64,000 nt of DNA from Rhodococcus sp. G-MC3 (lineage in GTDB: Bacteria > Actinomycetota > Actinomycetes > Mycobacteriales > Mycobacteriaceae). Position numbers and translations under genes: made by a program. The notes beneath the pieces are model-generated. The model was given only the letters and a program-made list of their open reading frames with translations, was not told where the DNA came from and did no database searches. Where the stretch lies: the NCBI RefSeq assembly GCF_030063335.1, contig NZ_JASISW010000007.1, forward strand, positions 231,873 through 295,872, given 5' to 3'. This document shows, in pieces, positions 33,877 to 42,283 of this stretch (position 1 is its first letter; each line of letters begins with the position of its first letter).

Positions 33877-34827
33877 TCAGGACAGGTCGAACAGGTCTGC
33901 CCCGTTGTGGTAGCAGACGTCTCGCACCCAGTCGTCGCCCAGATCGAGTCGCTGCACGGCGGTCAGCGCATCGAGGTAGGAGTATGGAATATTCGGGAAG
34001 TCGCTTCCGAACAGTATGCGGTGTTGCAGGTCTCGCAGCCTGGGCTTGTCGGCCTCGGGAAACGGCCACGAGGCTTCCGAGAAATCGGTGAACGCCATTG
34101 TCGTGTCCAGCCTCACCTCGTCGAATCTCTCGGCGAGATCGAGGAACTCGCCGTATTCCGGCATTCCCATGTGAGCGATGATCAGCGGTAGTCGTGGGAA
34201 CCGGCCGAGCAATTCCGCGATGGGTCCTGGTCCGGTGTGTGCTCCTGGCGTCGGTCCGGACCCGCAATGGATGACAACGGGGATCGACGCATCCTGGATC
34301 GCTCCCCACACCGGTTTCAGCAGTGGATCGTTCGGAGAATAGTTGCCGACCTGGATGTGCGACTTGAAGATTCGTGCACCGCCCTCGATAGCTTCCTCGA
34401 CGTAGGTGGCAGCGGACTGTTCCGGGTAGAACGTCGCGGTTCGGACGCAGTCCGGGGTGCGCCGCGCGAACTGGGCGCCCCACTGGTTGAGCCACGCAGC
34501 CATCTCCGGCTTGTGCGGATAGATCATCGATGTGAACCCACGAACACCGAACGCCCGCAACGTGTTCAGTCGAACATCCTCGCTGTCGCGGTATTGGATG
34601 GGCCACTGTTTCCCCGTCGGCAGGAGCGAAGCCTGCGGAGTGACCACTTCGGATGAGTTACCGACGCTGTCGAAGTAGGCCCACACCTTGTCCATGACGT
34701 TCTTCGGCATGAAGTGGGTGTGCACGTCGAAGAGACCGGGAAGCCCCAGTTCCTCGGCGAAGGACCGAACGTCCGCGATCTCCCGGCCCTGGGTCTGCCA
34801 GGAATCTTCTATGTCACCGTGCGACAT
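33877..34827 (-). CDS. Amidohydrolase_2 family metal-dependent hydrolase
   Basis: About 316 residues in the TIM-barrel amidohydrolase_2 group (decarboxylases and hydrolases such as ACMSD). FDVHTHFMP provides the HxH pair; VIHCGSGP, IIAHMGMPEY and LFGSDFPNIPYSY provide further His/Asp ligands. The ATG at 34827 overlaps the end of the dienelactone hydrolase gene by 14 bp, which indicates an operon. A 25-bp palindromic repeat adds an extra VVTPQASLL segment near residue 65. Confidence 0.85.
   Translation of the reverse strand: MSHGDIEDSWQTQGREIADVRSFAEELGLPGLFDVHTHFMPKNVMDKVWAYFDSVGNSSEVVTPQASLLPTGKQWPIQYRDSEDVRLNTLRAFGVRGFTSMIYPHKPEMAAWLNQWGAQFARRTPDCVRTATFYPEQSAATYVEEAIEGGARIFKSHIQVGNYSPNDPLLKPVWGAIQDASIPVVIHCGSGPTPGAHTGPGPIAELLGRFPRLPLIIAHMGMPEYGEFLDLAERFDEVRLDTTMAFTDFSEASWPFPEADKPRLRDLQHRILFGSDFPNIPYSYLDALTAVQRLDLGDDWVRDVCYHNGADLFDLS
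34621..34645. repeat. In-frame palindromic repeat, copy 2
   Basis: A 25-bp element with caggagcgaagcctg, 24/25 identical to 18942-18966. It encodes VTPQASLL in the amidohydrolase, the same frame as VTPQAPLL in the helicase. Confidence 0.8.
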
Positions 34828-35494
34828 GCGCGTCGAACCACTCCAAGGTCTGCGCCCACGCGTCGGCAGCGGCCTCGGCGTTGTAGACGGCGGGGCGGTC
34901 GTTGCAGTTGAACCCGTGCTCACCGTGGGCGTAGCGCGTGATGTCGGTGGACACCGGCGATGTTGCTGCAGCGATGCGCAGTTCCTCGACCTCCTCGGTG
35001 GGAATGCTCGTGTCGAGGTCTCCGAAGAATCCGTGCCACGGTGTCTGCACAGCGTCGGCCACCGGCAGCATTGCCGGATAGCCGAAGCGGCCCGTCGAGA
35101 TACCGCCGCCGTAGAATGTTGCGGCTGCGCCGAACTGGCGTCGTACTGCGGTCTGGAAGGCAACCGTCCCTCCCATGCAAAATCCGACGATCGCAGACTG
35201 CGTCGGCTCGAATCCGCGTTCGGCGAGTTCGCTGAATCCGGCGTCGACGTCGCTGTCGATCTCGGACGCGACCAATGCGCCGATCGACGCCATTGCCGAT
35301 TCCATGTCCGTGTAGTCGTGGATCTGCTTGTCCTGACGGTGGAACAGATGCGGAGCCGTGGCGACCCAACCGGCGTCGGCGAAGCGCTGGCACACGTCGA
35401 CGATGTGGTCGGTGACGCCGAATGCTTCCTGGATGACGACGATGCCGCCGCGGGGAGTCCCGGACGGGACGATAGTGGTGAGGGGGGTGCTCAT
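34814..35494 (-). CDS. Dienelactone hydrolase family protein
   Basis: A 226-residue DLH-type alpha/beta hydrolase. The Cys nucleophile lies in VGFCMGGTVA, Asp in FGDLDTSIP and His in HGEHGFNCN; VVIQEAFGV carries the family Glu near residue 23. DLH opens dienelactones in chloroaromatic catabolism, but broad members act on other esters. It is upstream of and overlaps the amidohydrolase, so the pair may handle a ring-cleavage product (inference). Confidence 0.9.
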   Translation of the reverse strand: MSTPLTTIVPSGTPRGGIVVIQEAFGVTDHIVDVCQRFADAGWVATAPHLFHRQDKQIHDYTDMESAMASIGALVASEIDSDVDAGFSELAERGFEPTQSAIVGFCMGGTVAFQTAVRRQFGAAATFYGGGISTGRFGYPAMLPVADAVQTPWHGFFGDLDTSIPTEEVEELRIAAATSPVSTDITRYAHGEHGFNCNDRPAVYNAEAAADAWAQTLEWFDAHVAR

Positions 35495-35630
35495 CCTTCG
35501 ATTGGATCACAGCCCGATAGCGGTCCTGGTGGAGCCCACGGGGCGACTACTGTCTCCACGCGAAAGCTGCCCCTGAGCGTCCGGTTGTACGGTGACTAGC
35601 GAAGAAGTCGACTCGATGAGAGGACAGTTC

Positions 35631-36623
35631 ATGCGTGCGGTGCACATCAGCAGTCTCGACGGCCCGGAATCGGTGCAGATCGTGGACGTCGACGAACCGA
35701 CAGCGCGAGAGGATGCGGTGGTCATCGACGTGCATGCGGCGGGAGTTGCGTTCCCGGATGCGCTGTTGACGCGAGGTCTGTACCAGTACAAACCAGAATT
35801 GCCGTTCGTGCCGGGTAGTGAGGTGGCAGGCATCGTGCGGTCGGCGCCGGAGGGTTCCGGATTCTCCCCGGGCGACCGGGTCGCGGCGCTCACCGGACTG
35901 TCCGACGGCATGGCCGAGGTCGCCGTCGTGTCGCCGGATACGGTCTTCGCTCTGCCCGACGCGGTCTCGCTGACGGCGGGAGCAGGCTTGCTCTTCAACG
36001 ATCTGACGGTGCATTTCGCGCTGAAGCAACGTGGTCGTCTGGCCGAGGGTGAGACCGTTCTCGTCCACGGCGCTGCGGGCGGCATCGGAACGTCCGCGCT
36101 GCGGATGGCCCCTGCGCTCGGTGCAGCGCGCGTCATCGCTGTCGTGAGCACCGAGGCAAAAGCTGACACGGCACGTGCCGCCGGAGCGACGGATGTGGTG
36201 CTGGTAGATGACCGGGATCGACGACGCGGATGGAAGGACGCCGTCAAGGAACTCACCGGTGGCAAGGGCGTCGACATCGTCGTCGATCCGGTCGGCGGAG
36301 ACAGGTTCACCGACAGCATCAGAAGCCTTGCCCCGTCAGGCCGCATTCTGGTGCTCGGCTTCACCGGCGGGGAGATTCCGACGGTGAAGGTGAACCGCCT
36401 CCTGCTCAACAACGTCGATGTCGTCGGCGTGGGCTGGGGTGCATGGTGGATGACGCGGCCCGGTTACCTGAAGACGCAGTGGGCCGATGTGGAGCCGCTG
36501 TTCGCCTCGGGTGCCCTTACCGCTCCCGAGCCGTCGGTCTTCGCGTTCGACAAGGCTGGTGAGGCAATCGCTTCCCTCGAAAATCGCACCGCTGCAGGCA
36601 AGGTAGTGCTCGAACTCGGTTAG
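35631..36623 (+). CDS. NADPH:quinone oxidoreductase (zinc-free MDR family)
   Basis: A 330-residue quinone reductase/crotonyl-reductase-like MDR. The GroES-like half has AAGVAFPDALLTRGLYQ and PFVPGSEVAGIV; the Rossmann half has VLVHGAAGGIGTSALRMA. The catalytic zinc Cys/His set of alcohol dehydrogenases is absent. It would reduce a quinone or enone with NADPH. The ATG at 35631 follows agaggac. Its 3' end overlaps the UbiB gene by 4 bp. Confidence 0.9.
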   Translation: MRAVHISSLDGPESVQIVDVDEPTAREDAVVIDVHAAGVAFPDALLTRGLYQYKPELPFVPGSEVAGIVRSAPEGSGFSPGDRVAALTGLSDGMAEVAVVSPDTVFALPDAVSLTAGAGLLFNDLTVHFALKQRGRLAEGETVLVHGAAGGIGTSALRMAPALGAARVIAVVSTEAKADTARAAGATDVVLVDDRDRRRGWKDAVKELTGGKGVDIVVDPVGGDRFTDSIRSLAPSGRILVLGFTGGEIPTVKVNRLLLNNVDVVGVGWGAWWMTRPGYLKTQWADVEPLFASGALTAPEPSVFAFDKAGEAIASLENRTAAGKVVLELG

Positions 36624-37957
36624 TCCGGCAGTTCCACGCCGCGCGCCTGCGACAGGGCAGCCACCTCGGCGGGAAACACATTCTTGAAGACGAACGGATC
36701 GGTCCCGAGCGCCCAGTTCGGGGCCAATTCGATCGCGTACCGCTCGAAGTAGCCGAGCTGCTTGCCGACGAGAATGAGCTCCTCGGGACTCGAGGTGCGG
36801 TACTGCTTTCCCATGCCGACGAGTGCCTTGATGAAATCGGTGAGGCTGAAGTGCGCCAACGTATCCGAGAGCATCGGGGCGAAGACGGCTTGCAGAATGA
36901 GTCCGACTTCGGCATCGGTGCCTACGTCCGGGGATACGATTCCGAGTCGCTTGACGCTTCCCGCGAGACGGGTGAAGTCACCATCGATGACGGTGGCGTG
37001 AAACAAGTCCTGTAGTAGCGATCGCCATTGTTCGTCGAGTTCGCCCATCACGCCGAAATCCAGGAACGACACTCGCCCGTCGTCGAGCACCCACACATTC
37101 CCGGCGTGGACATCGCCGTGGAAAAGACCGTGCAGCACAAGCGCTTCCATCCATACCTTGGCGGCGCGCCGTACGATCAGTTCGGATTGCTCTCCCGGAG
37201 AGTACTGGTCGAGCGGCGATCCATGCATGCGTTCCATGCAGATGACGCGATTGCCGCAGTACTCGGCAATGATCTCGGGGGCGGTGACGAACTCGTTGTC
37301 ACCGAACGCCGAGATGGCTGCTCGAAATGATGCTTGGCGACGTGCCTCCACGACGCTGTCGAGTTCGGCGAACGTTGCCGCGTGCAGATCGACGATGATG
37401 GCAGAAGCGTTGGCAGTTTTGAAGAATGCGATGTACTTCTCGAGCGCACGCGCTCCGACGTAGGCGATACGTAGATCGATCTTCATCCGGTGATAGATGC
37501 CCCGGCGCTGCACTTTCATGACGGCTTCGCGGCCGTCCTCCAGCACGCAGAGATGCACCTGGGCGACCGAGGCGGAGGAGAGCGCTGTGTCGTCGAACCT
37601 CTGGAAGAGTTGGTCTATGGGACGCCCGAGATCGGCTTCGATGATGGCGCGCGCCTTGGAGCCGGGGAACGGCGGTACCTCGTCGAGACATCGAAGACAG
37701 TTATCGGCAAGGACTTTCGGGAACAGGCCGGGAGAGGAGCCCATCAACTGCCCGACCTTGACGAATGTCGGACCGAGCGAGAAGAACGCGTCGACGATGC
37801 CCTCGGATGCGTGCACCGCCCATCCTCGTCGTGGATGGCGAACCCACTTGCCCACTGCGAGAACTTGATAGAACGCCAATACGAATCCGATGACGATGAG
37901 TCGCAGAAGCTCTCGAATTCCGAACTTGCGCAACGGGGGTGCCGGTGTTGTGCTCAT
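36620..37957 (-). CDS. ABC1/UbiB family atypical kinase
   Basis: A 445-residue UbiB/AarF-like protein. The diagnostic KxGQ motif is FVKVGQLMGSSP (near residue 68); ASVAQVHL replaces the P-loop, and HGDVHAGN plus FLDFGVMG give the catalytic loop and metal-binding Asp. An N-terminal hydrophobic segment (ELLRLIVIGFVLAFYQVLAV) could anchor it. UbiB proteins support isoprenoid quinone or lipid metabolism. It is co-transcribed with, and overlaps, the TetR gene upstream (ATGA). Confidence 0.9.
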   Translation of the reverse strand: MSTTPAPPLRKFGIRELLRLIVIGFVLAFYQVLAVGKWVRHPRRGWAVHASEGIVDAFFSLGPTFVKVGQLMGSSPGLFPKVLADNCLRCLDEVPPFPGSKARAIIEADLGRPIDQLFQRFDDTALSSASVAQVHLCVLEDGREAVMKVQRRGIYHRMKIDLRIAYVGARALEKYIAFFKTANASAIIVDLHAATFAELDSVVEARRQASFRAAISAFGDNEFVTAPEIIAEYCGNRVICMERMHGSPLDQYSPGEQSELIVRRAAKVWMEALVLHGLFHGDVHAGNVWVLDDGRVSFLDFGVMGELDEQWRSLLQDLFHATVIDGDFTRLAGSVKRLGIVSPDVGTDAEVGLILQAVFAPMLSDTLAHFSLTDFIKALVGMGKQYRTSSPEELILVGKQLGYFERYAIELAPNWALGTDPFVFKNVFPAEVAALSQARGVELPD

Positions 37958-38532
37958 CGCGTCACTCCAAGCGCCGCGGTCTCGAGGCGGGTGAGCAAAC
38001 GTTCGAAGCTCAATCCGTCGTCCGATGCCCGCGCGAGAACAAGAGCGCCCTGAATTCCGGCGACGATTTCCTCGGCCAACCCGCGCGAATCCTCGCCGTG
38101 TCCGAGTTGACGCAACACCGGCGTCAGCGCGTCGATCCAGTCGCTGAAGTACTTGGCCACCCGAGATCCGAACAGTGCGCGTTCCATGCCGAGAGAGAAG
38201 GCACCGAACAGGCAGACTCGGCGTCCGGACTGAAAGTATTTCAGGGTTTGCGCGAACATCTGCTGGGAACGAAGGCGTGCATCGGTTGCGGCCTGCAACG
38301 GCGCGAACACGTTGACCTGGAACCAGGCGTCGACATCGTCGAGAACCGCCTCGGCCATCTCGGTCTTTCCCCGCGGGAAGTAGTGATAGAGGCTGCCTTT
38401 GCCGAGGCCGGTCGTCCTGGTGATGACCGACAGCGAAGTACCGTTCCAGCCGTGATCTCCGAAGACGCCCGCGAGAACGGGGACCACGGTCGATCGTGAC
38501 GGAGTTTCACCTTGTGCAGCGGCTCGTGCCAC
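37954..38532 (-). CDS. TetR family transcriptional regulator
   Basis: A 192-residue TetR regulator. The HTH spans about residues 15-60 with SLSVITRTTGLGKGSLYHYFPRGKTEM. The C-terminal domain (SGRRVCLFGAFSLGMERALFG) resembles the YxaF/LmrA-type group. Its stop overlaps the UbiB-like ATG, so it probably controls its own operon. Confidence 0.92.
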   Translation of the reverse strand: MARAAAQGETPSRSTVVPVLAGVFGDHGWNGTSLSVITRTTGLGKGSLYHYFPRGKTEMAEAVLDDVDAWFQVNVFAPLQAATDARLRSQQMFAQTLKYFQSGRRVCLFGAFSLGMERALFGSRVAKYFSDWIDALTPVLRQLGHGEDSRGLAEEIVAGIQGALVLARASDDGLSFERLLTRLETAALGVTR

Positions 38533-38643
38533 AGTTGCTCCTCGAGGGGGTGTTCCATACAGCGCTGTGTGGGACGGTTCCGACTGTACTCATCGGTACA
38601 ACGAGCAGAACGGGAGCATCCGATCAGGAGCACACGTGAACTC

Positions 38644-39258
38644 GTGGCAGGAAGCCTTTTCGGCTTCGCTGCCGCGCAATACTTGGTGCTCGAGGCTGTT
38701 GTAGCCACTGTCTCCGATGGTTACTCCTACATTCGGGACACGGTCAGCGAGCTCGGGGTGCCCGGCACCTCAGACGCCTCTGCCGTGATGAACGTGGCGT
38801 TCGGTGTGTCGGCGGTGTCGGTGCTGGCCGCGGGCATCTGCTCGGCCGGGCTGCTCGGAAGCCGAAGGACGCCGTATCTGGCGGCGATCGCGGCGTACTC
38901 GGCGGGCACCGCGCTGGTCGCTACCGTCCACGCGGGCGATGGGAGCGCCCATGTGGTCGGTGCGGTCATGGCGATCACTGCCGGCAACGTCATCGCGCTT
39001 GTGGTCGGCACTGGAGTACCTGCCTGCCCGCAGTGGTATCGCGCGGGGAGCGTCGCACTCGGTCTCGTGGGGTTCGCGGCGTCGGCGTGCCTGATCGCCG
39101 GGATCGGCCCGGTCGGAGTGGCCGAGCGGACCGCGATCTACACGTTCACCGGTTGGGAGATGCTCACGGCTGCAGTTCTGCTCCGTACTGCTGAACAACA
39201 CCGAACCGGGGCTTCTCCTTCGCGAGGAATGCTCGCACGCCTTCGCGGCCGTCACTAG
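38644..39258 (+). CDS. DUF998 membrane protein
   Basis: About 204 residues with roughly six hydrophobic segments. SLFGFAAAQYLVLEAVVATVSDGYSYIRDTVSELG is the DUF998 opening, with the conserved SYxxxTVSELG. Function unknown. The start is uncertain; GTG at 38644 gives the family-like N-terminus. The last 95 bp overlap the convergent enoyl-CoA hydratase remnant. Confidence 0.75.
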   Translation: MAGSLFGFAAAQYLVLEAVVATVSDGYSYIRDTVSELGVPGTSDASAVMNVAFGVSAVSVLAAGICSAGLLGSRRTPYLAAIAAYSAGTALVATVHAGDGSAHVVGAVMAITAGNVIALVVGTGVPACPQWYRAGSVALGLVGFAASACLIAGIGPVGVAERTAIYTFTGWEMLTAAVLLRTAEQHRTGASPSRGMLARLRGRH

Positions 39259-39502
39259 AGCCGAAGGGCTGCTCGAACAACGGAACAGACCGCCGGGCCG
39301 GAGGATTGGGCTCGTCGCCGAACGTCCGTGCCAGTGCCTGCTTGTTCAGTCGCACGACGATTCTGACGGTCTCATCGGCGACGCATTGCCGCAGCAGTGG
39401 GTTGAGCTGTCGTGCTGCGCCGCGTGTCATCGCATTGACAGGCGGGTTGTCGAGGGTGAGAACGGCGATGCCGTCGGAAAAGTCGAAATGTACAGCGGCC
39501 AT
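39164..39502 (-). pseudogene. Enoyl-CoA hydratase remnant with internal deletion
   Basis: About 112 residues remain of a protein usually near 260. The start, MAAVHFDFSDGIAVLTLDNPPVNAM, is a typical crotonase N-terminus. The end, FEQPFGSSDGREGVRAFLAKEKPRFG, is a typical C-terminus. The whole middle, including the oxyanion-hole and catalytic Glu regions, is missing, with the frame kept. It cannot be an active hydratase. It overlaps DUF998 at its 3' end. Confidence 0.75.
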
Positions 39503-39589
39503 CGGCCCACTCTGATAACCGGTTTCTGCCGTGAGCAGAAAGCGGCCGGTCCACCGGCGCATCAGCCCCGGACCTTCTAGCCTGAGCAC

Positions 39590-40000
39590 ATGGCCGACGA
39601 ACGGTATGTGACTGCTGACAAGTCCGCGAAAGTTCTGCCGCTGCGACCCCGCGAGCCCGCCGCGCGTGAACCGGCTGTTCGTGAGCCGGCTGTTCGTGAA
39701 CCGGCTGTTCGTGAACCGTTGATGCGCGATGGTCTCGGCCGGGTGCTTCGACGGTTGCGGCAGGAGCAGGGTCGTACCCTCGACGAGGTCGGCGCGGAGG
39801 CGCGAGTGTCCATGCCCTACCTGTCCGAGATCGAGCGCGGGCGCAAGGAGGCGTCGTCGGAGGTTCTCGCCGCCCTGTGCGGAGCGCTCGACATCACTTC
39901 GTCCACCCTTTTGATCCTGACAGGCCGCGAGCTCGCCGGAGCATCGGCGATCCGGCGAGTCTCACGTGGCCCGGCGCCGGTCACGATGATGGCAGCTTGA
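39590..40000 (+). CDS. ClgR-like XRE family regulator
   Basis: A 136-residue HTH protein. After a repeated N-terminus (REPAV units from a 15-bp DNA repeat), [51 protein letters not shown] closely resembles ClgR, the actinobacterial activator of clp genes. The end overlaps the convergent clpP gene by 20 bp. Location beside a clpP pair supports control of, and turnover by, this protease (inference, by analogy to ClgR/PopR). Confidence 0.85.
   Translation: MADERYVTADKSAKVLPLRPREPAAREPAVREPAVREPAVREPLMRDGLGRVLRRLRQEQGRTLDEVGAEARVSMPYLSEIERGRKEASSEVLAALCGALDITSSTLLILTGRELAGASAIRRVSRGPAPVTMMAA
39663..39715. repeat. 15-bp tandem repeat in the ClgR-like gene
   Basis: Three and a half units of cgtgaaccggctgtt, one with a single change, encode the REPAV repeats ahead of the HTH domain. 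Confidence 0.92.
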
Positions 40001-40613
40001 CCTTCGGTTCCAGTTCGGCTGCGTCATTTCTGTTCGTCGCGATCAGGTCTGCGAGCCCGTAATCGACGGCTTCGACGGCGGTGAAGATCTTGTCCCGGTC
40101 CGTGTCCCGCCTGATCGTCTCTGCAGGCCGCCCGGTTTTGAGGGCGAGGATGGTCTCCATTTCCGAACGCACGCGGACGATTTCGTCGCGTTGAAGCGTC
40201 AGATCCGAGATGGTTCCTTCGCCACCGCCCGACGGTTGATGCAGCAATATTCGGGCATGCGCCAACATGATTCGCTTCCCCGGTGCTCCCGACGCCATCA
40301 AGACCCCCGCTGCCGACGCGGCCTGCCCGACGCAGAAGGTGGACACGTCGGGCCTGATGTATTCCATCGTGTCGTAGATCGCGGTCATCGCGGTGAACGA
40401 TCCACCGGGTGAGTTGATATACAGGCTGATGTCCATGTCAGGATTGTCGGATTCGAGGTGGAAGAGTTGCGCGATAACCACATTCGCGACTCCGTCGTCG
40501 ATCTCGGTGCCGAGAAAGATCACGCGTTCGGACAGTAACCTGCTGTAGATGTCGAAGGCGCGTTCACCGCTGGGGGTTCGCTCGATGACGGTAGGAATCG
40601 TGTATTGGCTCAT
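39981..40613 (-). CDS. clpP: ATP-dependent Clp protease proteolytic subunit (accessory pair, gene 2)
   Basis: A 210-residue ClpP with intact catalytic triad: Ser100 (GQAASAAG), His125 (ILLHQPSGG) and Asp174 (TDRDKIF). It forms half of a two-subunit barrel that degrades substrates fed by a Clp ATPase. Its ATG overlaps the stop of the upstream clpP (ATGA). No tig or clpX flanks the pair, so it is probably the accessory ClpP3/P4-like set rather than essential ClpP1P2 (inference). Confidence 0.92.
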   Translation of the reverse strand: MSQYTIPTVIERTPSGERAFDIYSRLLSERVIFLGTEIDDGVANVVIAQLFHLESDNPDMDISLYINSPGGSFTAMTAIYDTMEYIRPDVSTFCVGQAASAAGVLMASGAPGKRIMLAHARILLHQPSGGGEGTISDLTLQRDEIVRVRSEMETILALKTGRPAETIRRDTDRDKIFTAVEAVDYGLADLIATNRNDAAELEPKVKLPSS

Positions 40614-41227
40614 GATGTTCGCAGCCCTACCTTGTGTTGGGTCGCCGAAGGCCGGATGTCGTCCAGACTGGTGACAATATTGTCGATGAGTCCGTAGTCA
40701 CGAGCTTGGTCGGAGGTGAACCATCGATCGCGTTCACTGTCGGCGGTGACGGTGTCGATGTCGTGTCCGGAGTGTTCGGCATTGAGCTTGTGCATCAACG
40801 CTTTCGTGTATTCGAGATTCTGCGCCTGAATCTCGATGTCGACTGCTGTTCCGCGGATGCCTGCCGACGGCTGGTGCATCATGATCCGAGCGTGCGGCAA
40901 ACTGAATCGCTTGCCTTTCGTTCCAGCGGTCAGCAGGAACTGCCCCATGCTGGCGGCGAAACCCATTGCCACAGTGGAAACATCGTTGGGGATCAGGCGC
41001 ATCGTGTCCAAAATCGCCAGCCCGGCGCTGACCGATCCGCCGGGCGAATTGATATACAGGCCGATGTCGCGGTGAGAATCCGACGCCGACAGCAGAAGCA
41101 GCTGGGCGCAAATACGTCCGGCTACGGCGTCGTCGACCGCGGCGCCGAGCACGACGATCCGCTGGTCCAGTAGTCGGGAAGCAAGTTGGTCGTCGAACGG
41201 CGACGTAAGTTGTTCGTGGTCGGCCAT
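40610..41227 (-). CDS. clpP: ATP-dependent Clp protease proteolytic subunit (accessory pair, gene 1)
   Basis: A 205-residue ClpP. Catalytic Ser93 (GFAASMGQ), His118 (IMMHQPSAG) and Asp167 (SERDRWF) are all present. The ATG at 41227 is preceded by aaaggac, and gives the normal short propeptide; an upstream in-frame start at 41293 is less likely. First gene of the coupled pair, so heteromeric assembly with the second subunit is expected. Confidence 0.92.
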   Translation of the reverse strand: MADHEQLTSPFDDQLASRLLDQRIVVLGAAVDDAVAGRICAQLLLLSASDSHRDIGLYINSPGGSVSAGLAILDTMRLIPNDVSTVAMGFAASMGQFLLTAGTKGKRFSLPHARIMMHQPSAGIRGTAVDIEIQAQNLEYTKALMHKLNAEHSGHDIDTVTADSERDRWFTSDQARDYGLIDNIVTSLDDIRPSATQHKVGLRTS

Positions 41228-41427
41228 CGTGGCGGTCCTTTCGCTGCGGTTCATATGGCGGGGGTTCATGTGGCGGGGATGCGCCACCAACACTGGCCAG
41301 CTCCGGGTCCGAGGGGAAGGATTCTCTGCTCAGGGCAGATGTAGCTCACAGCAGAGCGCCACCGAGGTGGCTTTGACCAGGCGATTGGGACTGGGGGCCG
41401 GGTGCATGTACGGTAAAGGAACAACGA

Positions 41428-41501
41428 CGCGGGGTGGAGCAGCTCGGTAGCTCGCTGGGCTCATAACCCAGAGGTCGCAGGTTCAAATCCTGTCCCCGCT
41501 A
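41428..41501 (+). tRNA. Initiator tRNA-Met (CAT)
   Basis: A 74-nt cloverleaf starting cgcggggtggagcagctcgg and ending gtccccgcta. The anticodon loop is ctcataa, with three consecutive G-C pairs (ggg/ccc) in its stem and an unpaired first base (C1 facing T72), all initiator hallmarks. gttcaaatc forms the T loop. CCA is not encoded. A strong terminator follows at 41566. Confidence 0.96.
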
Positions 41502-41506
41502 CAAAT

Positions 41507-41556
41507 GCAGTACCTCTTTACAAGCAGTATCTCTTTACAAGCAGTATCTTTCGCAA
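41507..41556. repeat. 17-bp tandem repeat after the tRNA
   Basis: gcagtatctctttacaa occurs about three times (first copy one change, third copy 16 bp with changes) between the tRNA and its terminator. Confidence 0.85.
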
Positions 41557-41565
41557 GCAGTACTG

Positions 41566-41600
41566 AATACCCCGGAGGCTCAGCTTCCGGGGTATTTCTT
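41566..41600 (+). terminator. Intrinsic terminator of the tRNA gene
   Basis: aataccccgga pairs exactly with tccggggtatt, extended by a G-T and two G-C pairs in the loop, followed by tttctttt. A classic rho-independent terminator on the plus strand. Confidence 0.92.
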
Positions 41601-41632
41601 TTGCGCCGGCGGCGTTTCTGTTCGAGCTGCGG

Positions 41633-42262
41633 CTACTGCAGTCTGAACCGCACGATGTCCGTGATGTTGTCGAGTCCGTCGGTCAACGCCGCGATCCGGG
41701 TCGACGCACTTGGCGCCTTGAGGATGTCCTGGCGGTCGGATTGGCCCATCGGAACCATCGATGCAAGCGTGAACAGTCGCTCGCCTGCACCGGCCGGGAG
41801 TTCCGAGAAGGCAGGTTCCCCGGGTGGCTCCGAACCTTCGGCTTCGGCCAATTTACCGATCAGGTGGTAGAGCTCGCGGATCTTCTCGTGCAGCGCGTCG
41901 AACTCCGCGTCAGGGACCGGTGCGTCGTCGTCGGGCCATTTCCGTGCGTCGGCGCGCGGATACGGGTCGTCCTCCAGCCAAGCATCGACGCGAATACGTT
42001 CGGCACCTATGCATTCGACGATATGACGACCGTCGCCGATGTCCTGGTGCGCGACGATATGTGCCATGGTCGCGATGTCGTGCCGCGCGTCGCCGCCGCC
42101 CGCTTCGTGGCCGCGCTCGATGAGAACGACCCCGAAACTCGGGTCTTCGGTTGTCAGGCAGTCCCGCAGCATCTCCTGGTAGCGAGGCTCGAAGATGTGT
42201 AGCGGTAACTGCTCACCCGGTAGCAGTACGCTACCGAGCGGAAACATGGGTATGACGGCCAC
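41633..42262 (-). CDS. LON peptidase substrate-binding domain protein
   Basis: A 209-residue protein equal to the N-terminal (LON) domain alone: IPMFPLGSVLLPGEQLPLHIFEPRYQEMLRDCL, SFGVVLIERGHE, then a helical half ending in SASTRIAALTDGLDNITDIV. There is no AAA or protease domain. Such stand-alone proteins are common in actinobacteria and have no settled role. It precedes no obvious partner; the alpha/beta hydrolase upstream is 21 bp away and may be co-transcribed. Confidence 0.88.
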   Translation of the reverse strand: MAVIPMFPLGSVLLPGEQLPLHIFEPRYQEMLRDCLTTEDPSFGVVLIERGHEAGGGDARHDIATMAHIVAHQDIGDGRHIVECIGAERIRVDAWLEDDPYPRADARKWPDDDAPVPDAEFDALHEKIRELYHLIGKLAEAEGSEPPGEPAFSELPAGAGERLFTLASMVPMGQSDRQDILKAPSASTRIAALTDGLDNITDIVRFRLQ

Positions 42263-42283
42263 GGTGTTCTTTCAGTCGTTCAT

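Noticed and set aside
41507..41556. Could the tRNA-proximal repeats be an integrated-element attachment site
   Set aside because: No integrase or duplicated tRNA 3' end is present; the array is a simple tandem repeat ahead of a terminator.
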